Assembly (NCBI RefSeq): GCF_002776555.1 | Contig: NZ_CP021497.1 | Location: 1-64,000 of the forward strand | DNA from: Candidatus Legionella polyplacis | Lineage (GTDB): Bacteria; Pseudomonadota; Gammaproteobacteria; Legionellales; Legionellaceae | Length of the DNA stretch: 64,000 nt | Direction: 5' to 3' | Shown here: piece by piece, positions 28,193 to 37,726 of the stretch | How positions within the stretch are numbered: the first letter of the stretch is position 1 | How the letters are laid out: the number at the start of each line of letters is the position of its first letter | The notes under the pieces: generated by a model | Database searches by the model: none | Told to the model about the DNA's origin: nothing | What the model saw: the letters and a program-made list of their open reading frames with translations, nothing else | Made by a program: the position numbers and the translations under genes

Positions 28193-30622
28193 CTATTGAC
28201 ATACCTCACAATTAGAATCAAAAGGTTCATAAGATATTTTGTGTTGTTTTATTGTTTTTAGTTTAACTGCATTTAATTCATAGTTAGTAAGTGTAGATTT
28301 TTCAATACTACTAGCGCTTGAACTTCTTAGATAATATGTAGTTTTTAATCCCTTTATCCATGCTTGTTTATATATAAAATCTATTTCTTTTCCAGATGGT
28401 TTATTAATATATATATTTAATGATTGTGATTGATCGATCCATTTTTGTCTTCTAGAAGCAGATTCTATTAACCATATTGGATCAATTTCAAATGCGGTCA
28501 TATAACGTTTTTTTATAAATTCAGGAATACGTTTAATATTTTGGATGCTTCCATTAAAATGTTTAAGATCGTTTATCATAGTTTCATCCCATAAATTTAA
28601 ATCTTTTAAATCTTTAACTAGATAAGAATTTATTATAGTAAATTCTCCTGATAGATTTGATTTTACGTAAAGATTTTTATAAATTGGTTCTATAGATTGT
28701 GATACTCCACAAATATTAGAAATTGTCGCAGTGGGTGCAATTGCTATGATATTAGAATTGCGTATTCCTTGATTTTTTATCTTTATTTTTAATGTTTTCC
28801 AATCAAGATGTTGGGAAAGATCTTGACAAAAATATTTTTTATGTCTTGATTGTTTTATAAAATTGATACTTTCTATAGGTAATATACCTTTACTCCATAA
28901 TGATCCTTTATAGCTGGAATAACATCCTCGTTCTTTTGCTAAATTACATGAAGCTTCAATTGCATAATAACTAATAAGCTCCATAGAGCTATCTGAAAAT
29001 TCTATAGCATCTTTAGATGCATAATTTATATCAAGTTTATAAAGAGTGTCTTGAAAGCCCATTATTCCTAAGCCAATAGGTCTATGTTTTATATTAGTAT
29101 TACGAGCTTTTAGAATAGCATAATAATTAATGTCAATGACATTATCAAGCATACGTATTGCAATATTTATTGTATTTTTTAATTTATCAATATTTAATTC
29201 TTTATTCATGACATGATTTGATAGATTAATACTTCCTAAATTGCAAACTGCAATTTCATCATAAGATGTATTCAACGTTATTTCTGTACAAAGATTAGAG
29301 CTATGAATTACTCCACAATGTTGTTGTGGTGATCGTAGATTACATGTATCTTTAAATGTTATCCAAGGATGGCCAGTTTCAAATAACATAGAAAGTATTT
29401 TTCTCCATAAATCAATTGCATATACCGTTTTACTTTCTTTTATAAGTTTTTTTCTAGCTTTTTTCTCGTATTCAATATATGTATTTTCAAAAGTAATACC
29501 ATATTTTTCATGTAAATCTGGAACTTTATTTGGAGAAAAAAGAGTCCATTTTCCTTTTTCATAAACTCTTTTCATAAAGAGATCAGGTATCCATAAAGCA
29601 GTATTCATATCATGAGTACGTCTTCTATCATCTCCAGTATTTTTTCTTAATTCTATAAATTCTTCAACATCAAGATGCCAACATTCTAAATACGCACAAA
29701 CTGCTCCTTTACGTTTTCCTCCTTGATTTACAGCAATAGCGGTTGCATTTGCTACATTTAAAAATGGTATTATTCCTAAAGAAATTCCATTAGTTCCTTT
29801 TATATGTGATCCCATTGCTCTAACTGAAGTCCAATCATTACCTATTCCTCCTGCAAATTTGGAAAGTAATGCATTATCTTTTATAGAATTAAAAATATCT
29901 TCTAAATTATCAGAAATTGATGTTAAGTAACAACTTGAAAGTTGAGGTCTTGTAGTACCTGCATTAAAAAGAGTTGGTGTAGAAGGCATATAATCAAATG
30001 AGGATAATATATTATAAAAATCTATAGCTTTTTCATCTTTCTTAGTTTCATGAATAGATAATCCCATAGCAACTCGCATAAAAAAAGCTTGAGGTAATTC
30101 ATATCTTATTTCTTGGTTATGCAATAAATAACGGTCATATAGAGTTTTTAGACTGATATAAGTAAAATTTTTATCTCTATCTGGATATAGAGCTTTACTT
30201 ATTTTTTCTAAGTTAAAATTATTTAGTTTTGGGTCTAGAATGCCTTGTGATATGCCTTTTTTTAGATATTTATAAAAATAGTTAATATAATTTAATTTAT
30301 TTTGATTAAAGAAAAAATTATTTTCTAAATTTAGTTCATTAAGAGTTTCGTTATAAAGTTTATTTAATAATAATCTAGAACAAACATAGGTATAATTAGG
30401 TTCTTTTTCAATTAATGTTTTAGAAACCATGATAAGTACAGTATAAATATCTTCTATTGTTACTTTTTTATGTAAATTTCGTAATGTTTCTTTTTTAATT
30501 AAATCATAATTAATATTATCTAAATTTTTTGGTAAATTATTTATAATATTTTCTATTTTTTCTGGAATTGATAATATTTTTTTATGATTTAAATCAAAGT
30601 TTAAAGAAATTTTTTTTAACAT
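28193..30622 (-). CDS. nrdA: Ribonucleotide reductase class Ia, alpha subunit, lacking first ATP cone
   Basis: Catalytic subunit making dNDPs from NDPs. Core motifs include STPTLFNAGTTRPQLSSCYL with a redox Cys, and GGIGNDWTSVRAMG. The C-terminal shuttle cysteines form CEVC at the end. The 809 aa protein starts directly in what aligns with the second ATP-cone of the Pseudomonas/Legionella-type NrdA (TLRNLHKKVTIEDIY, IEKEPNYTYVCSRLLL). The preceding first cone, the one that binds dATP for overall activity control in P. aeruginosa, is absent. AGGAG precedes the ATG. It leads the nrdAB operon. Confidence 0.95.
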   Translation of the reverse strand: MLKKISLNFDLNHKKILSIPEKIENIINNLPKNLDNINYDLIKKETLRNLHKKVTIEDIYTVLIMVSKTLIEKEPNYTYVCSRLLLNKLYNETLNELNLENNFFFNQNKLNYINYFYKYLKKGISQGILDPKLNNFNLEKISKALYPDRDKNFTYISLKTLYDRYLLHNQEIRYELPQAFFMRVAMGLSIHETKKDEKAIDFYNILSSFDYMPSTPTLFNAGTTRPQLSSCYLTSISDNLEDIFNSIKDNALLSKFAGGIGNDWTSVRAMGSHIKGTNGISLGIIPFLNVANATAIAVNQGGKRKGAVCAYLECWHLDVEEFIELRKNTGDDRRRTHDMNTALWIPDLFMKRVYEKGKWTLFSPNKVPDLHEKYGITFENTYIEYEKKARKKLIKESKTVYAIDLWRKILSMLFETGHPWITFKDTCNLRSPQQHCGVIHSSNLCTEITLNTSYDEIAVCNLGSINLSNHVMNKELNIDKLKNTINIAIRMLDNVIDINYYAILKARNTNIKHRPIGLGIMGFQDTLYKLDINYASKDAIEFSDSSMELISYYAIEASCNLAKERGCYSSYKGSLWSKGILPIESINFIKQSRHKKYFCQDLSQHLDWKTLKIKIKNQGIRNSNIIAIAPTATISNICGVSQSIEPIYKNLYVKSNLSGEFTIINSYLVKDLKDLNLWDETMINDLKHFNGSIQNIKRIPEFIKKRYMTAFEIDPIWLIESASRRQKWIDQSQSLNIYINKPSGKEIDFIYKQAWIKGLKTTYYLRSSSASSIEKSTLTNYELNAVKLKTIKQHKISYEPFDSNCEVCQ

Positions 30623-31129
30623 CTCTTCTCCTATGTAAAGTACATAATATTATATATTTATTTATAAGTAATATAATAGTAATAATTATATTATTGTATT
30701 GTTATACAATTATTATTGTATTTATTGGTTTTTTAATAAATTTGCAAATGTAATTAAAGAACTTACATTTAAATATATCCTAGAATATTAATTTATAATT
30801 AATTGTTATACTTTAATAATTAATTTACTTAAATTAATAATAATTTTAAGTTTAATTTAAAAAAAATATAAAAGTTCTAAAGTTAAAAATTAGCCAACAT
30901 ATTTATATTTTAATATTAAATTTTAAGTAATTAATAATTCAAATTAAATTATATATTTATATAATACTAATTTCAGCGGTTATTATTATTTTAAATGATG
31001 GATATATTAATTACAACATTAATACATGGTATATTATTATTTATTTTAGAAAGTATTTTAAATTTAATTTACATTAATTATTATATATGTCAAACTAAAT
31101 GATAGTTTAAGAATTTTAACAAATACAAT
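30623..31129. other. 507-base intergenic region between divergent nrdA and pmbA
   Basis: Almost pure A/T sequence holding the opposing promoters of nrdAB and pmbA. I find no tRNA, rRNA, NrdR-type box or strong hairpin. The only coding-like feature is a 35-codon plus-strand frame at 30995-31102, encoding a hydrophobic peptide (MMDILITTLIHGILLFILES and on); it has no Shine-Dalgarno sequence and may be chance or the remnant of a membrane protein. Confidence 0.5.
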
Positions 31130-32497
31130 ATGAAAATATTTTCAAATCTATTAAAAAATAGAATTATTGATAATTCGATAGATGATTCATTTAAGTTAAT
31201 GAATTATATATTAGACAAAGCATTATTTAATGGGGCTACAGATGCTATGGTTTTTACATATTATAATTTAGGTTTTTTAATTAATGTTCGTATGAGAAAG
31301 TTAGAATCGATTTTTTTTAACAAAAAAATAAAGATAAAAATTATTATTTTTTATGGATATAAAAAAAGTGAAGTAGATTGTACAAATATTTCTCTTAATG
31401 AAATCAATTGCTTAATTAAAAGAGCAATTGATATAGCTAGAATAAGTGATGAAGATGATTGTAATAAATTACCGGATAAAGAATTAATGAAAAATGAGTA
31501 TCCAGATTTAAATCTATATCATCCTTGGATAATGTCATTACATGAAACAACTAATAAAATTATAGATTATGAATCTCAAGCACTTAATTTAGATAAACGA
31601 ATTAAAAATTCAGATGGATTTTATTTATCTAATAATATTTATTATAAAAGTTTTGTTTTTACAAATAATAGATCAGGTATTTTTAAAAGTACCTGTCATA
31701 GTATAGGATGTTCATTCATTGCAGAAGATAAAAAAAATAATAGTATGCAAAGAGATTATGATTATAGTATAGCTAGAGATTATTCAGATCTTATTTCATT
31801 TAAAAATTTAACTAAAAGAGCAATTAAAAATACTATAAGTAGATTAGGTTCTAAAAAAATAAAAACACAAAAATTACCAATTATTTTTTCTTCTCGTGTT
31901 TCTAAAGAAATATTACTCAGTTTTATTCATGCTATTAGTGGTATTAATATATATAGAAAAAATTCATTTTTAATTAACTTTATTGGAAAACAGATTTTTC
32001 CTAGATATTTTAAAATTTATGAAGATCCTTATATTATGAAAGGGTTAGGTAGTGCTCCTTTTGATTGTGAAGGAGTTTATACTAGAAGAAATGTATTTGT
32101 TGAAAATGGTATATTAAAACAATATGCATTAGGAAGTTATGATGCAAAAAAACTTGGATTAAAAACAACAGGAAATAAAGGTGGAGTTCATAACTTAATT
32201 GTTGTTCCAAATGTGAAAAAAATAAAAGATTTATTATCAATGATAAATTCTGGAATATTAATTACAGAATTAATGGGGAATGGAATAAATATTTTAACTG
32301 GAAATTATTCTCAAGGTGTATTTGGATTTTGGATAGAAAATGGTGAAATTAAATTTCCAGTCGATGGTATAACAGTTGCTGGTAATTTATTGGATATGTA
32401 TAAATCTGTAATAGCAGTATGTAGTGATATTGATAAGAATTCTAATGTGCAATGCGGTTCAATATTAATTGAAGAAATGATGATTTCTGGAAGTTAG
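31130..32497 (+). CDS. pmbA: Metalloprotease-like subunit PmbA/TldE
   Basis: Partner of TldD in the TldD/TldE protease that trims unfolded peptides and matures microcin B17 and CcdA in E. coli. 455 aa (E. coli 450). Conserved segments include ATDAMVFTYYNLGFLINVRM near the N-terminus, PIIFSSRVSKEILLSF in the middle, and GNKGGVHNLIV, ELMGNGINILTGNYSQG and GFWIENGEIKFPV at the C-terminal end. In TldD/TldE it is TldD that carries the zinc site; tldD is not in this window. Confidence 0.92.
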   Translation: MKIFSNLLKNRIIDNSIDDSFKLMNYILDKALFNGATDAMVFTYYNLGFLINVRMRKLESIFFNKKIKIKIIIFYGYKKSEVDCTNISLNEINCLIKRAIDIARISDEDDCNKLPDKELMKNEYPDLNLYHPWIMSLHETTNKIIDYESQALNLDKRIKNSDGFYLSNNIYYKSFVFTNNRSGIFKSTCHSIGCSFIAEDKKNNSMQRDYDYSIARDYSDLISFKNLTKRAIKNTISRLGSKKIKTQKLPIIFSSRVSKEILLSFIHAISGINIYRKNSFLINFIGKQIFPRYFKIYEDPYIMKGLGSAPFDCEGVYTRRNVFVENGILKQYALGSYDAKKLGLKTTGNKGGVHNLIVVPNVKKIKDLLSMINSGILITELMGNGINILTGNYSQGVFGFWIENGEIKFPVDGITVAGNLLDMYKSVIAVCSDIDKNSNVQCGSILIEEMMISGS

Positions 32498-32571
32498 TTA
32501 AAATTATTTTAATATGTCAAATAATTTTATTCAATAAAATAAAAAATTTTTATAATGGAAAATAAATATTT

Positions 32572-32793
32572 ATGTCAAAAGAAGATCACATTGAAATGTC
32601 TGGAGTAGTCATAGATACTTTACCAAATACTATGTTTAGAGTAAAGTTAGAAAATGAACATATTATTATTGCTCATATTTCCGGAAGAATGAGAAAAAAT
32701 TATATTCGTATTTTGACTGGAGATAAAGTAAAGATTGAACTTACACCATATGATTTGACGAAGGGTAGAATTATTTTTAGAGAAAAAACATAA
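32572..32793 (+). CDS. infA: Translation initiation factor IF-1
   Basis: OB-fold factor occupying the ribosomal A site at initiation. Family sequence: [20 protein letters not shown], then [20 protein letters not shown] and [12 protein letters not shown]. 73 aa versus 72 in E. coli. Standing between pmbA and lipA is not the usual setting (clpA-aat in enterics), so this locus was rearranged. No strong Shine-Dalgarno sequence. Confidence 0.98.
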   Translation: MSKEDHIEMSGVVIDTLPNTMFRVKLENEHIIIAHISGRMRKNYIRILTGDKVKIELTPYDLTKGRIIFREKT

Positions 32794-32824
32794 TTAATTT
32801 TTAAAAGATTCTATTTAAGATTTT

Positions 32825-33787
32825 ATGAATATTAAAAGTGGGAAAAAATATTTAACATTTAATGGAATAAGTGCCATTAAAGATGGTATTAAAGAAAACA
32901 ATTTTAAAAAATTAATGATTTTACCAAAACCATATTGGATAAGAATTAAGCAAGTTAATAGTATTTTATTCTATAAAATAAAAAATTATTTATTAAAATA
33001 TAAACTAAATACTGTATGTGAAGAAGCAAAATGTCCAAATATAAATGAATGTTGGTCTAATGGTACAATGACTATTATGTTAATGGGATCTGTATGTACT
33101 CGTTCATGTTCATTTTGCTCTATTGATACTGGCAATCCAAAAAAAATAATAGATATTTTTGAGCCACGTAATGTAGCTAAAGTAATATCATTTTTAAATA
33201 TGAAATATATAGTATTAACGTCAGTTACTCGTGATGATTTAAGAGATGGTGGTCTAAAACATTTTATTAAAACTATAAAGTTTATAAAAGCATATTCCCC
33301 TGATATAAGGATAGAAGTTTTATCTCCAGATTTCAGTAAATCAATAGAAAATATAAAACAATTGGTTAATAGCGGAATTCATGTTTTTTCACAAAATATA
33401 GAAACAGTAAAGCGTTTAACTAGAATTGTTAGAGATAACAGATCAAATTATATTAATACATTAAATGCTTTAAGTTATGCTAAAAAATATAATCCAGATA
33501 TTTTAACAAAATCTAGTATAATGTTAGGGCTTGGTGAGAGTTATGAAGAAGTTATTGAAACTATGAATGATTTACGCAAAAAAGATGTTAATTTATTAAC
33601 TTTAGGACAGTACTTACAACCAACAAAAAATCATTTACCAGTTGTACGTTATGTTAAACCTGAAGAATTTAATAAATTTAAAAAAATTGGATTGGAAAAA
33701 GGTTTTCTTGAAGTAGAATCAGGTCCATTAGTTCGTTCTAGTTATAATGCTGGAAAAGTTTTTGAAAAAAACTATCTATCATCTTAA
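32825..33787 (+). CDS. lipA: Lipoyl synthase
   Basis: Radical SAM enzyme inserting two sulfurs into protein-bound octanoyl groups to make lipoyl cofactor. It has the auxiliary-cluster cysteines Cys65, Cys70, Cys76 (CEEAKCPNINEC), the radical SAM triad Cys91, Cys95, Cys98 (CTRSCSFC), and the C-terminal RSSYNAG Ser ligand. 320 aa matches E. coli (321). Its substrates here include the E2 encoded at 42268-43602. lipB is not adjacent, so the octanoyl donor step must be elsewhere or come from the host. Confidence 0.97.
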   Translation: MNIKSGKKYLTFNGISAIKDGIKENNFKKLMILPKPYWIRIKQVNSILFYKIKNYLLKYKLNTVCEEAKCPNINECWSNGTMTIMLMGSVCTRSCSFCSIDTGNPKKIIDIFEPRNVAKVISFLNMKYIVLTSVTRDDLRDGGLKHFIKTIKFIKAYSPDIRIEVLSPDFSKSIENIKQLVNSGIHVFSQNIETVKRLTRIVRDNRSNYINTLNALSYAKKYNPDILTKSSIMLGLGESYEEVIETMNDLRKKDVNLLTLGQYLQPTKNHLPVVRYVKPEEFNKFKKIGLEKGFLEVESGPLVRSSYNAGKVFEKNYLSS

Positions 33788-33813
33788 TAAGATTAATGTA
33801 TTTATATTCTCTA

Positions 33814-33887
33814 TGGCTATGAGTGGATTTGAACCACTGACCTTGGCGTTATGAGTGCCATGCTCTTACCTACTGAGCTACATAGCC
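33814..33887 (-). tRNA. tRNA-Met (CAT), elongator type
   Basis: Reads from 33887 down to 33814 as a 74-base cloverleaf. The acceptor GGCTATG pairs with CATAGCC and is followed by discriminator A; D-arm GTAGCTCAGTAGGTAAGAGC; anticodon loop CTCATAA with CAT at 33851-33853; T-arm GTGGTTCAAATCCAC. It resembles E. coli metT much more than initiator or Ile2(CAT) tRNAs. The anticodon stem TGGCA/CGCCA leaves an A31-C39 mismatch next to the loop. CCA is not encoded. Confidence 0.93.
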
Positions 33888-33956
33888 ATCATTTTCTATA
33901 TAATGCCATTAAAAGTTATAATAAAGTCACAAAAAAAAATTAGTTTATATTGATAA

Positions 33957-35363
33957 TTATTTTAATGTTAATACAATATATAATACTTTTTTTCCTCTTA
34001 GTATTTGCAATATCAATTTAGATTTTGCTTTTTTTGATATAGAATCTAACATGTTCATATTTAGTATAATTTTATTATTTGCTGATGTGATAATATCGTT
34101 AGATTGTAATCCTGATTTCCATCCAATACTATTTTTTAATAAATTAATAATTTGAACTCCAATAATATGTTCATATGATAAAGAATATTCCTCATAATTT
34201 TTTAAAGCTAGTCCATATAAAAAAGGATTTTTTAATTGTACCTTGTTTATATATTTTTTGGAATCCATAATTACACTATTTAAACAAATTTTTTTTCCAT
34301 TTCTTAATATTTTTAAATGTATTAGCTCTCCAACTCTTGATAATCCCATAATAAACTTAATTTGTTCAATTTTGTTAATAATTGTTTTATTTATTTGTAA
34401 AATTATATCTCTAGGTTTTAATCCAGATTTTTTAGCAGAAGATTCTTGTTCAACTTTTGTAATAATAACTCCATGAAGATTTTTTGGATAACCCATTGCT
34501 TTGGCTAATTCTGGAGTGATATTTTGTGTTATTATACCTAATAATCCTCTATGAATAAAACCATATTTAATTAATTGTTTAGCAATTTTTTTTGCCATAT
34601 TAATTGGTATAGCAAATCCTATTCCTACATTGCCTACATGAGGAGAAATAATAGCTGTATTGATTCCTATTAATTCTCCTCTCATATTTAATAATGCTCC
34701 ACCAGAATTTCCTGGATTAATTGCGGCATCTGTCTGAATAAAATTTTCTAATTTTTCTATATTAAGATTATTTCTTTTGGTAGCACTAATAATTCCAAAT
34801 GTTACTGTTTGATTACTTCCTGAATTATTTAATCCAAATGGATTACCGATAGCTACAACAAAATCTCCAACTTCTGCTTTGTCAGAATTACCAATTGGAA
34901 TTTTTGGAAGATTTTTAATATTGATTTTTAAAACTGCAATATCTGTTTCAGAATCACTACCTATTAACTTAGCATTTAATCTTTTTCCGTTGTTTAACGT
35001 TACAATAATTGAATTGGCATTACTTATAACATGATTATTTGTAATAATTAAACCATTTTCTGAATCTATTATAATACCAGATCCAATATTTTGAATTTTT
35101 TGTTTATTGTAAAAAAAATTTTTTTTTTGAAAATTATTAGTTTTTTTTTCTTTTAAAATATAAATATTATTGGTATGTTTTTGTATGGTTATTATGTTTA
35201 CAATAGATGGCATAACTTTTTTTAAAATTGTAGATAATGTAAATATATTACTTTCTTTATTTAATGGGGTATTATTTATTGCAAATGATAATGAAATAAA
35301 TGTTTTAAAAAATATTAATAATGCTATTATTATGTTTTTTAAAATAATATTAAGTATATACAT
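33957..35363 (-). CDS. degP: Periplasmic serine protease of DegP/DegQ (HtrA) family
   Basis: Envelope protein quality-control protease and chaperone. A signal peptide of about 28 residues ends near LSFA. The trypsin-like domain has the triad His111 (ITNNHVIS), Asp141 (SETDIAVLKI) and Ser220 (NPGNSGGALL). Two PDZ regions follow (about 255-350, with GLKPRDIILQIN, and about 375-465, with GWKSGLQSNDIITSAN). The 468 aa length fits; I cannot tell DegP from DegQ by sequence alone. It lies three bases after rluD in the same direction. Confidence 0.92.
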   Translation of the reverse strand: MYILNIILKNIIIALLIFFKTFISLSFAINNTPLNKESNIFTLSTILKKVMPSIVNIITIQKHTNNIYILKEKKTNNFQKKNFFYNKQKIQNIGSGIIIDSENGLIITNNHVISNANSIIVTLNNGKRLNAKLIGSDSETDIAVLKINIKNLPKIPIGNSDKAEVGDFVVAIGNPFGLNNSGSNQTVTFGIISATKRNNLNIEKLENFIQTDAAINPGNSGGALLNMRGELIGINTAIISPHVGNVGIGFAIPINMAKKIAKQLIKYGFIHRGLLGIITQNITPELAKAMGYPKNLHGVIITKVEQESSAKKSGLKPRDIILQINKTIINKIEQIKFIMGLSRVGELIHLKILRNGKKICLNSVIMDSKKYINKVQLKNPFLYGLALKNYEEYSLSYEHIIGVQIINLLKNSIGWKSGLQSNDIITSANNKIILNMNMLDSISKKAKSKLILQILRGKKVLYIVLTLK

Positions 35364-35366
35364 GTT

Positions 35367-36332
35367 TTATTTTAAGATAATATCTTTTTCTAATTCAATT
35401 AAAATAGATTTAAAATCTTTTGGTAGTGGTGATATAAACTTTATTATTTTTTTTGTATTCGGATGAATAAATGATAATTTATAAGCATGCAAAGCTTGTC
35501 TTTTAAAATTTGTTAATATGTTAATTAATTTATAGTTAATTTTTTTAGAGAAACATATTTTTTTTCCATATAATTGGTCACCTATGATAGGATGATTAAT
35601 ATATGACATATGAACTCTAATTTGATGAGTTCTTCCAGTTATAAGTTTAACTTTAACTAAAGTTAGATAATGATATTTTTTTTGAACAGAAAATGATGTA
35701 GTTGCAATTTTTCCATTATTTAATACAGACATTTTTAAACGATTGTTAGGATTTCTTCCGTAAAAAGTGTTAATTATTCCATTAGATGACAATGTACCGT
35801 GTACCAATGTAAGATAATATTTTTTTATATTATGATTTTTCATTTGATTCAGTAAATGAAAGTAAGATTCTATTTTTTTAGCAATAATGATTAATCCTGT
35901 AGTATTTTTATCTAATCGATTTAACAAACCAAATCTAGGTAATAATTGAAGATCTTTATTATAATATAAAAGTGCATTTAGTAAAGTATGTTTCTTATTT
36001 CCAGCGCCTGGATGTACAACAAGATTATTAGGCTTATTAATAATTAATATTTCATTATCTTCATAAATAATATTTAATGGTATGTTTTCTGGATAAATAT
36101 TATTTATATTTTTTGTATTATTTAAATTTATAAAAACATTTTCTCCTCCTAAAACTTTGTAACTTGGTTTTAAATTAGAATTATTTAAGGTAATTTCTCC
36201 TTTTCTTAAAAAATAGTTTAATTTAGATCTAGAATAATTCGGAAATATACAAGACAATGTAACATCGATTCTATTACCTGAATATTTTTTTGGAATTATA
36301 ATTTTTTTTAATAAATTTTTTTGAAAATTCAT
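35367..36332 (-). CDS. rluD: 23S rRNA pseudouridine synthase RluD
   Basis: Modifies 23S rRNA helix 69 (E. coli U1911, U1915, U1917). An S4-like domain is at about 18-75 (RIDVTLSCIFPNYSRSKLNYF), and the catalytic domain has VVHPGAG, then the active-site Asp in LLNRLDKNTTGLIIIAK, and the TGRTHQIRVHMSYINHPIIG motif. 321 aa is near E. coli (326). It sits between miaB and degP with short gaps, suggesting co-transcription. RluC is the alternative, but the S4 domain spacing and length fit RluD. Confidence 0.9.
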   Translation of the reverse strand: MNFQKNLLKKIIIPKKYSGNRIDVTLSCIFPNYSRSKLNYFLRKGEITLNNSNLKPSYKVLGGENVFINLNNTKNINNIYPENIPLNIIYEDNEILIINKPNNLVVHPGAGNKKHTLLNALLYYNKDLQLLPRFGLLNRLDKNTTGLIIIAKKIESYFHLLNQMKNHNIKKYYLTLVHGTLSSNGIINTFYGRNPNNRLKMSVLNNGKIATTSFSVQKKYHYLTLVKVKLITGRTHQIRVHMSYINHPIIGDQLYGKKICFSKKINYKLINILTNFKRQALHAYKLSFIHPNTKKIIKFISPLPKDFKSILIELEKDIILK

Positions 36333-36346
36333 ATAAAGAATAATAA

Positions 36347-37684
36347 TTAAAAATTACAAATTTTTAAAAATCGTCCTCTTAAAGAATTTGGTAGAGATTC
36401 TGTTATATATACTTTTACAAAGTATCCAATTAAATTTGTAGGTCCATCAAAATTTACTATTCTATTACATTCTGTTCTTCCAGATAATTGCTGAGGATTT
36501 TTTTTAGATATACTTGTAACTAATATAATTTGTATACTATTAATTAAAGATTTACTATATTTATTAGAATAATACAAAAGTAAATTTTGTAAAATTTTTA
36601 GTCTTTGTTTTTTGATTTTTATTGAAATATTATCTTGGAATTCAGAAGCTATTGTTCCTGGTCGAGGACTAAAAATAAAATAAAACGAAGTATCAAATTT
36701 TATTTCTTTTACTAGATCAATAGTTTTTTGAAAATCTTCATCTGATTCACCTGGAAATCCTATTATAATATCAGTTGATATTCGAATGTTAGATCTTATT
36801 TTTTTAATTTTTTTTATAATTTTTTTGAATTCTTTTATAGAGTAATCTCTTTTCATTAATTTTAATATTTTATCCGATCCACTTTGTACAGGTAAATGAA
36901 TATGATTAACTAATTTATTAGTATGTTGATAAATATTGATTAATTCATCAGAGAATTCTAATGGATGTGATGTTAAGAAACGAATTCTACCAATTTTATC
37001 AATTGATGCTATATACTTAATAAGTAACGATAAATCAGCAATATTTCCATTTTTTGTTACACCTTTATAACTATTAACATTTTGACCTAATAAAATAATT
37101 TCTTTAACTCCGTTTAATGATAATTCATAGCATTCCTTTAAAATTTCATCAAAAGAACGATGTACTTCCTCTCCTCTGGTATATGGAACAATACAATAAC
37201 TGCAATATTTATTGCATCCTTCCATAATTGGAATTAGAGCAGTAGGATTTTTATATTTAGATTTAGGAAGATATTTAAACTTTTCTATTTCTAAAAAATT
37301 AATATCTATAGTAGTTTTTTTTGTATAAAGATACTTATTTAATAAAATAGGTAATTTATGAATTGTTTGTGGACCAAAAATAATATTGATATATGGAGCA
37401 CGTTTTGTTAAATTTATTCCTTCTTGAACAGATAGACATCCGCCAACACCTATAATAACATTAGATTTTTTTTCTTGTATTTTCTTCCATTTTCCTAATT
37501 CAGAAAATACTTTTTCTTGAGGTTTTTCTCTTATAGAACAAGTATTTAGAATTAAAATATCTGCTTTTAAAATATCTTTTATTAATATAATTTTATGGGA
37601 TTTATATAGTATGTCAGATATTTTATCTGAATCATATTGATTCATTTGACACCCATATGTTTTAATATAAAGTGTTTTTATCAT
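36347..37684 (-). CDS. miaB: tRNA-2-methylthio-N6-dimethylallyladenosine synthase MiaB
   Basis: Methylthiolates i6A37 in tRNAs reading UNN codons. The N-terminal cluster cysteines are Cys12 (YGCQMNQ), Cys49 (LNTCSIREK) and Cys83 (GVGGCLS). The radical SAM triad is Cys157, Cys161, Cys164 (GCNKYCSYC), with a C-terminal TRAM domain. 445 aa is normal. It implies that miaA is present elsewhere. YgfZ, encoded at 24116-25060, is known to support MiaB activity in E. coli. Confidence 0.96.
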   Translation of the reverse strand: MIKTLYIKTYGCQMNQYDSDKISDILYKSHKIILIKDILKADILILNTCSIREKPQEKVFSELGKWKKIQEKKSNVIIGVGGCLSVQEGINLTKRAPYINIIFGPQTIHKLPILLNKYLYTKKTTIDINFLEIEKFKYLPKSKYKNPTALIPIMEGCNKYCSYCIVPYTRGEEVHRSFDEILKECYELSLNGVKEIILLGQNVNSYKGVTKNGNIADLSLLIKYIASIDKIGRIRFLTSHPLEFSDELINIYQHTNKLVNHIHLPVQSGSDKILKLMKRDYSIKEFKKIIKKIKKIRSNIRISTDIIIGFPGESDEDFQKTIDLVKEIKFDTSFYFIFSPRPGTIASEFQDNISIKIKKQRLKILQNLLLYYSNKYSKSLINSIQIILVTSISKKNPQQLSGRTECNRIVNFDGPTNLIGYFVKVYITESLPNSLRGRFLKICNF

Positions 37685-37726
37685 AATGATTTGTTATATA
37701 TTAAATATAATATTTTTATAAATTAA

